From Leptospira sp. GIMC2001 (GTDB lineage: Bacteria > Spirochaetota > Leptospiria > Leptospirales > Leptospiraceae), in contig NZ_CP115468.1 in assembly GCF_028462125.1 (NCBI RefSeq), forward strand, positions 372,001 to 436,000: a DNA stretch of 64,000 bases, given 5' to 3'. Every line of letters begins with the position of its first letter. Position 1 is the stretch's first letter. A model generated the notes under the pieces. The model was not told where the DNA came from. It did not search any database and saw nothing but the letters and a program-made list of their open reading frames with translations. Positions 1 to 9,252 of this stretch are shown here, piece by piece. A program made the translations under genes and the position numbers.

Positions 1-617
1 ATTGTGAAAATAAATTCTTGAGTGAGACCATATTCAATTTCCGAATAAATGAATGCGTCAATTCCAATTAAGTATTTTGGAGGATTGCTCAGTCCTTTCA
101 TTGAGATGTTTCGAAATTTAAATTCAGACTCTAATCCGATAGGCCCTGTTTCAAAAATTTCTTTGGTAATTGTCTTCGCATTATCTAATATTCGAATTTC
201 AATTTTACCATCGCGAACACCTAGGTTTCGGATCAATAGACGATTTTTACCGATTGGATATTGTCGATCTGCAATCAAAGCTCCCCAGATATATCCAGTC
301 GATCCAGCGACTTTTATTTTATACCAGTGATCAGTTTGATTGCCGATTGTTAGTTTAATATTAGTTAGTTCTAGTATTTCAATTTTGGTGCCTGGTTGTA
401 GTTTGGCGATTACTTTGGAATTTGATTCAGGCTTTTCTCGGATGTTGACGTTTTCTGCAAAAATCACAGATTTACCAAGTTTTTTTAAAACGATCGAATC
501 ATTCCAGTGGTTTGCAGTGTCATCAGAAAATAGAAGATTAGAGTTAAAGAAGAAAAATATTAGAATGAAAACCAGATAAAATATTTGATTTTTATTACCT
601 GGGTTCTTAGTTCTCAT
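1..617 (-). CDS. SH3-like domain secreted protein (3' end outside window)
   Basis: The minus-strand reading frame starts at the ATG at 617 and stays open to the window edge, so the C-terminus is missing. The product begins with a hydrophobic stretch of about 15 residues after KNKNQ-like basic residues, then a signal-peptidase-like end (LLFSDD), which predicts export. The segment after it, with NIREKPESNSKVI, WYKIK and GYIWG, is a bacterial SH3 (SH3b) pattern, as found in cell-wall or peptide-binding periplasmic proteins of spirochaetes. The gene at 13518-14645 carries a similar module. Function beyond the SH3 fold is unknown. It lies just downstream of, and in the same direction as, the lipoprotein gene that ends at 634, so the two may be cotranscribed. 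Confidence 0.75.
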   Translation of the reverse strand, partial: MRTKNPGNKNQIFYLVFILIFFFFNSNLLFSDDTANHWNDSIVLKKLGKSVIFAENVNIREKPESNSKVIAKLQPGTKIEILELTNIKLTIGNQTDHWYKIKVAGSTGYIWGALIADRQYPIGKNRLLIRNLGVRDGKIEIRILDNAKTITKEIFETGPIGLESEFKFRNISMKGLSNPPKYLIGIDAFIYSEIEYGLTQEFIFT

Positions 618-633
618 AAGTTTTCAAGAGCTC

Positions 634-1350
634 TTAAAAGATAGTCGGTGCGAAGCAGGTTATTTTTCCTCGAATATCAATTTGTTTCGCATCAGCACTA
701 TTCGTATCAACGAGACATACTCTATTATCTACTGTAAAACATTGAGTGTTTGCTTGACCTGCTGTACAATTGACTCCATCTTGCGTATTGCATACATTAG
801 GTTGATTGGTAGTACCTTGACCCGCAACGAACGAACCTTTTAATGCAAGATCAACTTGCAAAAAGTTTATCTGCTGATTTGTTACAGACGTATTGAGATT
901 GATTCCTGCCTGACCCCACTCAATCGTACCTTGCCGTCCAGTAACGGAATTACCAAAGGTTCCGCCTGTAAGCGAAAAACCTTGCTGAGGGTTGATAGCA
1001 CCCTTAGTTTGCCGTCTATCGTAGTTAAAGCGTAAGTTGAGAATTTCGTCTGATACCATTTGAAAAGTACTAACAATCGCATAAACGTTATTAGTCTGAC
1101 TTGATCCACCTTGTGTGTTCTGAGCTACGCCAGTTCCAGTTCCAGTGGTTCCCGTTGTTCCAGAAGCTACAGATGCTTTACCACAATCAGGAGTATTTTC
1201 CATATCGATCTCACTCAAGTACAATACAGTGGTTTGTCCATTTAGGACACCGAGGGCGGAGGAAAGGTCTAACTCGACCTCACTCTTATTTGTTTTGCAA
1301 GAAGTTACAAGTAAAATTGCTATTGGTAGGATTAATCTCAAGTAAGACAT
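634..1350 (-). CDS. putative lipoprotein, function unknown
   Basis: The 238-residue product starts with a short hydrophobic signal and a lipobox ending LLVTSC (Cys18), so it should be a membrane-anchored lipoprotein. The middle is rich in Gly, Thr, Ser, Asn and Gln (about residues 63-90), consistent with an extended linker. Six or more cysteines lie in the last 60 residues (CNTQDGVNC, CFTVDNRVC), suggesting disulfides in an exported domain. I recognise no family. The neighbouring SH3 gene lies 16 bp downstream on the same strand. Confidence 0.7.
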   Translation of the reverse strand: MSYLRLILPIAILLVTSCKTNKSEVELDLSSALGVLNGQTTVLYLSEIDMENTPDCGKASVASGTTGTTGTGTGVAQNTQGGSSQTNNVYAIVSTFQMVSDEILNLRFNYDRRQTKGAINPQQGFSLTGGTFGNSVTGRQGTIEWGQAGINLNTSVTNQQINFLQVDLALKGSFVAGQGTTNQPNVCNTQDGVNCTAGQANTQCFTVDNRVCLVDTNSADAKQIDIRGKITCFAPTIF

Positions 1351-1439
1351 ATAGAGTTTAGACTAAGATTCTCCAAATTTTTTGCAACTCATTTTAATAA
1401 GATCGAATATACAGCTGTCAAGAATTACGGTAAATTAGG

Positions 1440-2165
1440 TTAAGGAACATAAACTTTTTCTTGCAAAATCGCTTTTCCCTGATGAGGCAATGCGACATAA
1501 CAAGATGACCTTGTTCCGTATCCAGGGACTTCAATGAAGGGGGCAGAGATTGCCAATTCTCGTTCCATTCCTAGTCCTGTATCGGGCAGTTCTTCAACTC
1601 TTGCAAAGCTTCGGTCACTTAAGATAGAAAAAAATGCATCAGAATCATTGAGTTTATTCTGGTTCAAAAGGTCAGTAAATGCAGATTTAGTTCGATCTGT
1701 TTTGGGCCAACTTTCATTCAAAACACCATTCGATAAACCGTAGATACCTGGCTCCAATCGATAGCTTAGATTTTTTTTATTATTCAGATAGAATGCCTGA
1801 TTTTGATCTCCGAATACCAAATTGAATCCTTCATATGAATCCTTTTTTTCAAGGACTAAATTTTTATACGTATCTGGTGAATCGTTTCCCAAAAGAAAAT
1901 CCCGTACCAAATGTCCGCGTGAAATCGGATTCTTGATAGGAGGCAGGCGGAGATTTCTATAATTTGTTAAAAATGCAAATCTATTCTCTTTTCCAATCCC
2001 TAGCCAAGTACCATTGTTCAAAAGATCCCTTCCTCCCCAGATAGATGGATCTTCTTGCCAGTAATCTGCCTGCGATGTTGCCCTCGAGTAAAATTCATCG
2101 CGATTGGAAGCTAATACTAAAAAGTAGTCTGAAGGATACTTATAGGAAAAAACGATTAGACACAT
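1440..2165 (-). CDS. NRDE family protein (TANGO2-like)
   Basis: The product starts MCLIVF and carries the eponymous NRDE motif at about residues 21-24 (ASNRDEF), followed by WGGRDLLNNGTWLG, the conserved block of the NRDE/TANGO2 family. Cys2 at the processed N-terminus is typical of this Ntn-hydrolase-like fold. The length of 241 residues matches the family. In eukaryotes TANGO2 has been linked to Golgi organisation and heme handling; the bacterial role is not established, so I give only the family. It is divergent from the histidine kinase gene on the other side of a roughly 185-bp intergenic region. Confidence 0.85.
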   Translation of the reverse strand: MCLIVFSYKYPSDYFLVLASNRDEFYSRATSQADYWQEDPSIWGGRDLLNNGTWLGIGKENRFAFLTNYRNLRLPPIKNPISRGHLVRDFLLGNDSPDTYKNLVLEKKDSYEGFNLVFGDQNQAFYLNNKKNLSYRLEPGIYGLSNGVLNESWPKTDRTKSAFTDLLNQNKLNDSDAFFSILSDRSFARVEELPDTGLGMERELAISAPFIEVPGYGTRSSCYVALPHQGKAILQEKVYVP

Positions 2166-2349
2166 TTAATATTCAATTTCTGACAAACTATTTCCATATG
2201 CAAAGTAATTATTTAGTAAAAAAAACGAATTGGACAAATAATATATTTTGAGTTTAGAAATTTTCATCTTTATCTTTTCTTGAGTGGAAAGAATATGTTA
2301 CTGTTGAACATTGAAAAGCCGTTCAGAATATTTGATTCATCTAAGAATA

Positions 2350-4782
2350 ATGAATAGAATCTCCATCATTTTAATTTTTATTATATCACTTCTTTTTTCT
2401 CCGTATTTAGAAAGCCAAGAAATAATTGATTTGGAATCTAGATCCTTAGTTCTAGAAGATTCCCAATTATTCCAAGGCTTTAGTAATAAATTATTTATTT
2501 TGCAAGATGATACTGCAGTTTTAACTCTTGAAGATATTCTGAAACCTCAAATTCAAGAGAAGTTTATTCTATCTAAAGAAATTGCACCAAATTACGGCTA
2601 TACGAAATCGGCGTATTGGGTTCGAGTAGAAATTGAAAACCACAGCAATTATCGGGATTGGATTATAGATCAGAATTTTCCAATGATACAAGATCTCAAG
2701 GTTTACCATTACGAGAATGGCGTTCTAAAGCAAAACTATGAGACGGGATTGAAGTTCCCTTTTTCTAACAGACCTTTAGAACATAGAAAACTTTTATTTC
2801 CTGTCGAAATCAATCCTAATCAGAAATCTACAATTTATTTTCGTTTTCAATCGCAGTCTATAGTCATAGTTTCTTTAGGGATTTCAGAGAAATTTGATTT
2901 CTATCAACGTGATACTAAGGAAAATTTTGTTTTTGGTCTATATTATGGCATAATAGTAGTTATGTTGTTTTATAACTTCTTTCTATTTATATTCACTCGT
3001 GATTTTAGCTATTTTATATACGTCCTATTTATTCTAGCCACTTCACTTTTTGTTTTTTCACAGAATGGTTTTGGATATCAATATTTCTGGTCTAACTCGC
3101 CTTATTGGGGAATTCGAGCAAATAATATATTAATAGGAATATCAATCATATTTGCATTCTTATATAGTGGCTTTTTTCTAAATATAGATCGCACAATTCC
3201 GTCCTATCGATGGATATACTATCCTCAGGTTTTTCTTGCAATGGTGATTGTGATAGCAATTTCCGTGCTTGAAGATTATTCAGTATACACAAGAATTTTA
3301 AATGCATTGGCTCTGAACACCTTGATCACAGTACAGGCGTCGGGGTTTTTTGCTTTGAAAAGGGGCTACAAACCTGCCTTGTATTTTTCATTGGGATTTT
3401 TGTTCATACTAATCGGCGGTGGATCGGCCGTTCTTCGTACAATGAAGTTACTGCCTGTTAATTTCTTTACGCTTTATTCGATGCAGATCGGCTCTGTATT
3501 AGAAGTAGTTTTTCTCTCTATTGGCCTAGCTCATCGTATCAATGTTTTAAAAAAGCAGAAGATCTATTCTGACACAATGAATCAAGCTAAGTCATCTTTT
3601 CTTGCGATGATGAGCCATGAAATTAGAACACCAATGAATGGAGTTCTTGGAATTACTGAACTGCTTATGAAAACGGATCTGGATGAAGAGCAGAAGGAAT
3701 TCGTTGAGATCATTCATTCTAGTGGCAAAACCTTAGTGGTTATACTCAATGATATTTTGGATTTTTCCAAGATGGAAATGAATCGATTAGAACTTGAATT
3801 CCATGAATTTGATGTTAAGCGATGTATTTATGAAATAATTGCATTATACAAAAGATCTGCTTCGGAAAAAAATATTGAGCTGATAGCAGACTTGGAACCT
3901 AATCTACCTGATCGGATAGTTGCTGATCCTATTCGATTCAATCAGATTTTGCTTAATCTTACTAGCAATGCTTTAAAGTTCACAAGTGAAGGTAAGATAA
4001 TTATTTCTGCACGGATGGAAGCGATGCATACTTTTTATCCGAAAATTCACATATCTGTATCTGATACTGGAATTGGAATATCAGCAGATAAAATTGATAA
4101 GCTTTTTGATTCTTTCTATCAGGTTGATTCTTCGATCACAAGAAAATATGGCGGAACCGGATTGGGTCTTGCTATATCATCCAGACTAGTTCATTTAATG
4201 TCTGGGAGAATTTGGCTGGAAAGTAAATTAGGGGAGGGATCTACATTTCATTTTACTATACCCACTGAAGTATTAAAAGATGACAGCCAATCAGATCCAA
4301 AAGCAAAAAAATTCGTAAATAAAAATACTATCATGATGCCTCCTGGCGCGAATCAATATGCCGTGAAAGACATGAAGTCAATCGATGAATCGAGCAATGA
4401 GATTGACAAACTCAATATATTGATCGCCGAAGACAACGAAATCAATCAGCAAGTATTACTTAAATTTTTAAGATCATTGGGTTACTCGGCAGATTTAGCT
4501 CGAACGGGAATAGAAGTATTGGAGAAGATACAAATAAAAGAATATAATATTATATTAATGGATATTCAAATGCCTGATATGGATGGAGTTGATGCAACCA
4601 AGAGGATACGACTTTTGGAGACAATTAAACAACCCGTGATAATCGCTATAACGGCAAACACAGTTCTGTCTGATATAGATTCCTATTTCAAGTATGGAAT
4701 GGATGATTATTTAGCGAAGCCTTTCAATTCAGATAGTTTGAATTCTTTGATCCAGAAGTGGTCGAAAGGCAGAAATTTATAA
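2350..4782 (+). CDS. hybrid sensor histidine kinase with 7TM-DISM sensor and receiver domain
   Basis: A membrane sensor kinase of 810 residues. An exported N-terminus (signal peptide ending near YLESQE) leads to a 7TMR-DISMED2-like extracellular domain (to about residue 185), seven membrane helices (about 190-400), a HisKA domain with phospho-acceptor His423 in MSHEIRTP, an HATPase domain with NLTSNALKFT, DTGIGI and GGTGLGLAI boxes, and a C-terminal receiver with acidic pocket EDNE, phospho-acceptor Asp738 (LMDIQMPDMDG) and Lys in YLAKPF. An upstream in-frame TTG at 2311 exists, but the ATG at 2350 gives a clean signal peptide and is preferred. DISM domains are thought to bind carbohydrate-like ligands; the ligand here is unknown. 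No cognate response regulator lies next to it. Confidence 0.92.
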   Translation: MNRISIILIFIISLLFSPYLESQEIIDLESRSLVLEDSQLFQGFSNKLFILQDDTAVLTLEDILKPQIQEKFILSKEIAPNYGYTKSAYWVRVEIENHSNYRDWIIDQNFPMIQDLKVYHYENGVLKQNYETGLKFPFSNRPLEHRKLLFPVEINPNQKSTIYFRFQSQSIVIVSLGISEKFDFYQRDTKENFVFGLYYGIIVVMLFYNFFLFIFTRDFSYFIYVLFILATSLFVFSQNGFGYQYFWSNSPYWGIRANNILIGISIIFAFLYSGFFLNIDRTIPSYRWIYYPQVFLAMVIVIAISVLEDYSVYTRILNALALNTLITVQASGFFALKRGYKPALYFSLGFLFILIGGGSAVLRTMKLLPVNFFTLYSMQIGSVLEVVFLSIGLAHRINVLKKQKIYSDTMNQAKSSFLAMMSHEIRTPMNGVLGITELLMKTDLDEEQKEFVEIIHSSGKTLVVILNDILDFSKMEMNRLELEFHEFDVKRCIYEIIALYKRSASEKNIELIADLEPNLPDRIVADPIRFNQILLNLTSNALKFTSEGKIIISARMEAMHTFYPKIHISVSDTGIGISADKIDKLFDSFYQVDSSITRKYGGTGLGLAISSRLVHLMSGRIWLESKLGEGSTFHFTIPTEVLKDDSQSDPKAKKFVNKNTIMMPPGANQYAVKDMKSIDESSNEIDKLNILIAEDNEINQQVLLKFLRSLGYSADLARTGIEVLEKIQIKEYNIILMDIQMPDMDGVDATKRIRLLETIKQPVIIAITANTVLSDIDSYFKYGMDDYLAKPFNSDSLNSLIQKWSKGRNL

Positions 4783-4786
4783 GTTC

Positions 4787-5440
4787 TTAAGTTATGGCTT
4801 CAACTAAGATTTGGTCAAGTATTTTCTCGATGACATCAGGTGGCTGAGCACCACTGAATGCGTATTTTTCATTGATGATAAAAAATGGAACACCCGTCAC
4901 GCCCATCGATCTCATATTTATCTCTTCATCAATTGTATCTTTTTCGCCCCATTTTTCGTCCCAGAATTTTTGAATTTCTTCTTCCGGAATTCCATTTTCT
5001 ATAGCAATTCGAGTCAGGTTGTCCTTGTCCGCCAAATTGCCGTTATGGATAAAGTATTCAGCAAACAAAGCTTCCGCTAATTGATTTTCAATCTGAAATT
5101 TTTTGCCTAAACGAATGAGCCGGTGTGCATGAAGTGTATTGGGTTGGGTTACGCCAGGTTTAAAATCCATCTCAATTCCAACTTGGTTTGCAACCTTTTT
5201 TACTTGTTCGAACAAAGAATGAACGCGATCAAGATTTCCAAATTTTGCTTGCATCACTTCTTCGCGAGGTTTACCTTCCTCAGGCAGAGTAGGATCCAGA
5301 CGAAATGCTTTCCATTCTTGATCTATTTTATGATTGGGGTTACGTTTTGCCCAATTCTCAACTGCACTTTCCCAGTTCTTTTTACCAATATAGCACCAAG
5401 GGCATACGACATCTGAGACTATTTGTACTTCGAACTGCAT
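4787..5440 (-). CDS. DsbA family oxidoreductase (FrnE-like)
   Basis: The 217-residue protein has the thioredoxin-fold active site CPWC at residues 13-16 directly after the first strand, and the cis-proline region GVTGVPFFIINE near the C-terminus. This layout is that of cytoplasmic FrnE/2-hydroxychromene-isomerase-like DsbA proteins, because no signal peptide precedes the CPWC. The frame is open further upstream to 5590, but that extension has no homology-like features, so the ATG at 5440 is chosen. It converges on the histidine kinase gene with 4 bp between stops. Likely thiol-disulfide exchange; substrate unknown. Confidence 0.85.
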   Translation of the reverse strand: MQFEVQIVSDVVCPWCYIGKKNWESAVENWAKRNPNHKIDQEWKAFRLDPTLPEEGKPREEVMQAKFGNLDRVHSLFEQVKKVANQVGIEMDFKPGVTQPNTLHAHRLIRLGKKFQIENQLAEALFAEYFIHNGNLADKDNLTRIAIENGIPEEEIQKFWDEKWGEKDTIDEEINMRSMGVTGVPFFIINEKYAFSGAQPPDVIEKILDQILVEAIT

Positions 5441-5528
5441 GTTTTTTAGACGATTCCCTGAGATCGAAAGTACAAAAGAAAATTGGAATTTAATTTTACA
5501 AAGAGGGTAATGATAGCATTTTGGGATT

Positions 5529-5984
5529 GTGCCAAGCAAAGAAGAACAACCTGTCAGCAGTACTGAATCTATCAAAACCAAATCAGCCATTGATGATCGT
5601 AGAATCCTTACTTATGGAACAAGTAGATTGGCGCCCGCGATTCGTCTGGTGGATCGTGCACGGGAAATCGAACTTGCACATGAATCTATTCAATCCCATA
5701 CAAGTGGTAAATTAGAATTGATACTAAAACAAATTCGGAACTTACAAGAAGAGGCTAAACGAATTGTTGATCAAGCTGCAACCGATGCTGAGTTGCACCA
5801 AGTCAAATGCAATTTTGAAAAGCAAGTAAATCAACCTATCCATCTCTATGTAAAGGCAGATCAAATGAAATACTTCTCTTTTGTGTCACCAGAAGAATGG
5901 GGCGGCAATCCCCCACATTCTTATTTAGGTTCCTATATTATGCGTGGAGATCGTAGCTTCGAAAGAATTGACTTGGAAGCTTAA
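5529..5984 (+). CDS. DUF2452 family protein (C1orf50-like)
   Basis: The product contains YGTSRLAPAIRLVD, then a helical stretch (KLELILKQIRNLQEEAKRI), then LHQVKCNF and YFSFVSPEEWG with PHSYLGSY. From memory this order and wording match DUF2452, the family of human C1orf50. Its biochemical role is unknown. The start is taken as GTG at 5529, because the frame has a TAG at 5514 and the only other possible start is ATT at 5526. It is convergent with the gene ending at 5997. Confidence 0.75.
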   Translation: MPSKEEQPVSSTESIKTKSAIDDRRILTYGTSRLAPAIRLVDRAREIELAHESIQSHTSGKLELILKQIRNLQEEAKRIVDQAATDAELHQVKCNFEKQVNQPIHLYVKADQMKYFSFVSPEEWGGNPPHSYLGSYIMRGDRSFERIDLEA

Positions 5985-5996
5985 AGATATCATTCT

Positions 5997-7145
5997 TTAG
6001 AATCTTTTTGTATATCCGGCAGTATACTTAGTTCCCACTTGGTTAAGCCAAAATTCAGGAATGGATTCTATAAAAAATGTTTGGTCTGTTTCTTCGGATG
6101 CGCCCGTGATTACAACATGTACTAGCGAAATTAGATAAAAAGCAAGAAGTCCGTTCCCAGCTTGTGTTGTCCGTGCTCTTGAAATTTCTGCTTTGTCGAA
6201 ATTATTTTGCAGATTGAATTGTCCGACAGTTTCAAGAGTTACATCCGTATTTCCATTCAAACTTAATAAAGTAAGTAAATTACCCGAATTTTCGTAATTA
6301 TTTCGTCTAACATTAGATTTATGATATTCTGCTTGAAAATGTGCCATTCCAGCAACAGAACCAATAAAATAGAAAGCTCCAGTCTTTTTATGGCCTCCGT
6401 AATAATGTCCCCAGCCTGGTATCAATGCTTGTCGCCAAAACATAGACCACATTTTACTTCCTTTGGTTTGGGGTTCTTTTGGGTCTGATGATTTCGAGTC
6501 TGATGTGTCACCAATTCCAAAAATCGATGGTCGGTCTTCTACAACTTTCATTTCTGTAGGACGATAAGAATCTATTGCTACATTTCTTTCAGCAGGTTTT
6601 CCAACAACATTTTTGAAAACAATCGAGTAATCACCATCAGGTAAGTTTTCTGGAACGATTACGCGAATTCCGGATCCATCTGGCAATACTTCAACCTTTG
6701 CTTTTATATACTTATTGTCTTTTGATTTTAATGTAACTGCTGTTCTTTGATATAGATTGTCACCTTTGACAAGAAAATCTTTCTTGGAACTTTTTGGATT
6801 AAAAACTGCGGGGCTTTCTTTAACTTTCGGTGCATCGATCGGTTTAACAATGAGTTGTTGCCAGTCATAGACTCGGCCGATCTTTTTAAACTTATTAAGA
6901 GCCGATATTCTGAATCTATATTTACCAACTCCGAGTTCTAATTGAAGAGTATTGGTTTCTATATTTCTAGAAAGAATCGCATTTCCTTTATCATCTTCTA
7001 AGTCCAATTTATATCCGCTGGCTCCTGGAATTGCCTTCCATTTAATGGATTGACCAACTTCAATTTCATCTCCATTGATAGAAATCGAAAATATAAAAAA
7101 CAAAATCAGTAGGGATAAAAATTGTGGAACTAAATTAATCCGCAT
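5997..7145 (-). CDS. exported fibronectin-III-like protein with C-terminal DUF5683-like membrane region
   Basis: The 382-residue product has a signal peptide or N-terminal helix, then an Ig/FnIII-like segment (WKAIPGASGYKLDLED, residues about 36-100), a second beta-rich segment (PDGDYSIVFKN) and a membrane-associated C-terminus starting with WRQALIPGWGHYYGGHKKTG, a wording close to DUF5683-type proteins. It overlaps the upstream FecR gene by 11 bp, so it is the third gene of the cyclase-FecR operon. Function is unknown; the shared FnIII-like content suggests that the FecR protein and this one form an envelope assembly. Confidence 0.7.
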   Translation of the reverse strand: MRINLVPQFLSLLILFFIFSISINGDEIEVGQSIKWKAIPGASGYKLDLEDDKGNAILSRNIETNTLQLELGVGKYRFRISALNKFKKIGRVYDWQQLIVKPIDAPKVKESPAVFNPKSSKKDFLVKGDNLYQRTAVTLKSKDNKYIKAKVEVLPDGSGIRVIVPENLPDGDYSIVFKNVVGKPAERNVAIDSYRPTEMKVVEDRPSIFGIGDTSDSKSSDPKEPQTKGSKMWSMFWRQALIPGWGHYYGGHKKTGAFYFIGSVAGMAHFQAEYHKSNVRRNNYENSGNLLTLLSLNGNTDVTLETVGQFNLQNNFDKAEISRARTTQAGNGLLAFYLISLVHVVITGASEETDQTFFIESIPEFWLNQVGTKYTAGYTKRF

Positions 7146-9252
7146 ACTGAACCTTGGGAGTTAAGAATTCAAGTTGATCTGGCATTGGATCAAGGTCTAT
7201 TGAGAAATTAGAATTAAACTCTTTTCGTCTTTCTCCACTTTCTTCGTAATAGATCTCCCATTCGAAATATCCTTGATCAAGTAAATCCAACTCATCCATT
7301 TCAAATATATTCTTATTGGTTGATTTTTGTAGAATCTGTCTTTTTTCTTGACCAATTTTCTGATACAGAACAATCACATAACTGTTGATATCTGAACGAC
7401 GCTCCCATTCAAATTTGAGAGAGTTTCGTTGTGACATATTGACTTTGTCACCATTCTTAGGGAAAACTGGACCAAGCGAATCGTTTACATTCAATTCTCG
7501 AGGATCGGATACAAGTTGGGGCTTACCATCTTCATCCAATAGACTTACTTTCCAAAAATATTTTCCAGAACTTAATTCTTTTATCTCGGCCTGACTGAGA
7601 TTGGTAACTAGTTTTTTTACAACGTTTTTGAAATCTTTATCCTTAGCCATTACAACTTCGTAAGTTCCATTGACTGGCAACTTCTTCCAACGCAAGGTGA
7701 CTCCATCTCGAAGGGCAGCAGATTCTGAAACAACATTGTCTGACTGTAGATTGAAGATATTCTTTGCAACAGCAGATATGGAAAAAGAAGAGTAGTTCGA
7801 GTAATTGCTTTTCTTGCCAGTTGGTGTGATTCCGCGAACTCTCCAGTAGTAATTTGATACAACGAAGCTTCCTTTGTATTCGAGTGAATTCTTATCTTGA
7901 ATTGTGAGTCGTATTGGATCGGAAAAGTCTCTTCTTTGTGAAATCTCCAATTCGTATCCAGTATATCCTTTGTTAGTTGACCAGAAAAAACTTATTCCTG
8001 AGCTAGTAACTAAAACGTCAGAAAATACATCACCTGATTTTGGATGCATTAAGATGGGTGCAACTGTTGGTTCTTCTTTCGTTACTTCCAAATTCTGCAC
8101 AAGTGATGTTACGGGCTCGAGGCTTTCTGAGACTGAAGATCTAACTCTCCAATAGTAACTACCATCTGGCAGGTCAACTGCGATGGACGATCCCCGGGAA
8201 TTTTTGGAAGAAATAATATTTTGAAAATTTGCATCTGACGCAATCTCAATCGTTGATTGACTGATTTCTTTTTCTTGAATCCAAGAAAAAGATACCAAAG
8301 AAGTTTCTTTGCTTGTGAAAATTTTTGCATTATTGGTAGGACTTACTAATCTTGGTGCTTGAATTTTCAGAACAGAAACTCTTCCCTGTGAAATGGTTTT
8401 GCCATCTAGCACAGCTCGCCAGAAGTAAAGACCATCTTGAAAAGATTCTTTAAATTTTTCAGAATCAATTTTTCTTCGTGACAATACGCTTGCAAAAGTT
8501 CTAGATCTTGAAAACTCCAAGTTAGCATTTTTATTTTTATCATAGCCATCAATTGTAAATTCAACTTGAACTGCGCTTCCAAAAGATTGAACTCTATGAT
8601 TCGAAGGAGGATAAATTACTCTAAATGGTTTTTGTTGGATTTCAGTTTCATTTCCTGAAATGACAGCCTTTTCACCATCTGAAATTTTATTCTCTTTGCC
8701 ACCAAACATAAGGTTTGCGAATCCTGCTTTAACGTCAACGACCAAATCTTTGTCTTTCTCTTGAACTAGATTGACATCGGATTTATCTAGCGATACTAAA
8801 GCTTCACCCGACCGAATCGACAATCCGCTTCCGCCATCAGAGTCTGCTCGATTTGCTGAGAGAGATCCATAAGCAAAATCAATTTCCTTTTCAGCTTGGG
8901 TAATATTTAGTACGATCAAAGTGTTCTCGTCCACTTCCAGTTTTGTCCCGTCATTTAGGGTGATCTCGGCATCAGATAGATCTCCCGTACGAATTGAATC
9001 TTGGTTGTATAGAGGAAAGCTCTGCTCCATGGTCTCCCAGACAACTCGATCTGAATATTTTCTCTGAACGGTTTTTTGTTTAAATGAAATGATTCCGATT
9101 TGTTCTCTAGTTCCGGCGTCGAGTCTTCGCTGAAAATCTGCATAAAGCAGCAGACCTAATATTAATATGGCAATAGCTTCGAAAGAAAGGAAATATTTTT
9201 CCCATGCCTTCCAAGCAGTGATTGCTTTGGCTTTGAGAAAGAATGATGTCAT
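7135..9252 (-). CDS. FecR domain protein with repeated Ig/FnIII-like modules
   Basis: A 705-residue protein with one N-terminal membrane helix (AIAILILGLLLYADF), then a FecR-type domain (DAEITLNDGTKLEVDENT, about residues 85-200) and several repeats that each carry a YYWRVR or YFWRA-type strand (near 275, 365, 470, 570), typical of FnIII-like folds. The orientation predicts an extracytoplasmic body. FecR domains normally transmit envelope signals to ECF sigma factors, but no sigma gene lies nearby; here the partner is a class III cyclase whose stop overlaps this start in ATGA. Known in the family: FecR-like modules in spirochaete envelope proteins. Inferred: a structural or sensory partner of the cyclase. 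Confidence 0.8.
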   Translation of the reverse strand: MTSFFLKAKAITAWKAWEKYFLSFEAIAILILGLLLYADFQRRLDAGTREQIGIISFKQKTVQRKYSDRVVWETMEQSFPLYNQDSIRTGDLSDAEITLNDGTKLEVDENTLIVLNITQAEKEIDFAYGSLSANRADSDGGSGLSIRSGEALVSLDKSDVNLVQEKDKDLVVDVKAGFANLMFGGKENKISDGEKAVISGNETEIQQKPFRVIYPPSNHRVQSFGSAVQVEFTIDGYDKNKNANLEFSRSRTFASVLSRRKIDSEKFKESFQDGLYFWRAVLDGKTISQGRVSVLKIQAPRLVSPTNNAKIFTSKETSLVSFSWIQEKEISQSTIEIASDANFQNIISSKNSRGSSIAVDLPDGSYYWRVRSSVSESLEPVTSLVQNLEVTKEEPTVAPILMHPKSGDVFSDVLVTSSGISFFWSTNKGYTGYELEISQRRDFSDPIRLTIQDKNSLEYKGSFVVSNYYWRVRGITPTGKKSNYSNYSSFSISAVAKNIFNLQSDNVVSESAALRDGVTLRWKKLPVNGTYEVVMAKDKDFKNVVKKLVTNLSQAEIKELSSGKYFWKVSLLDEDGKPQLVSDPRELNVNDSLGPVFPKNGDKVNMSQRNSLKFEWERRSDINSYVIVLYQKIGQEKRQILQKSTNKNIFEMDELDLLDQGYFEWEIYYEESGERRKEFNSNFSIDLDPMPDQLEFLTPKVQYAD

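Noticed and set aside
2311..2349. TTG start of the histidine kinase
   Set aside because: It would place 13 residues ahead of a clean signal peptide; the ATG at 2350 fits better.
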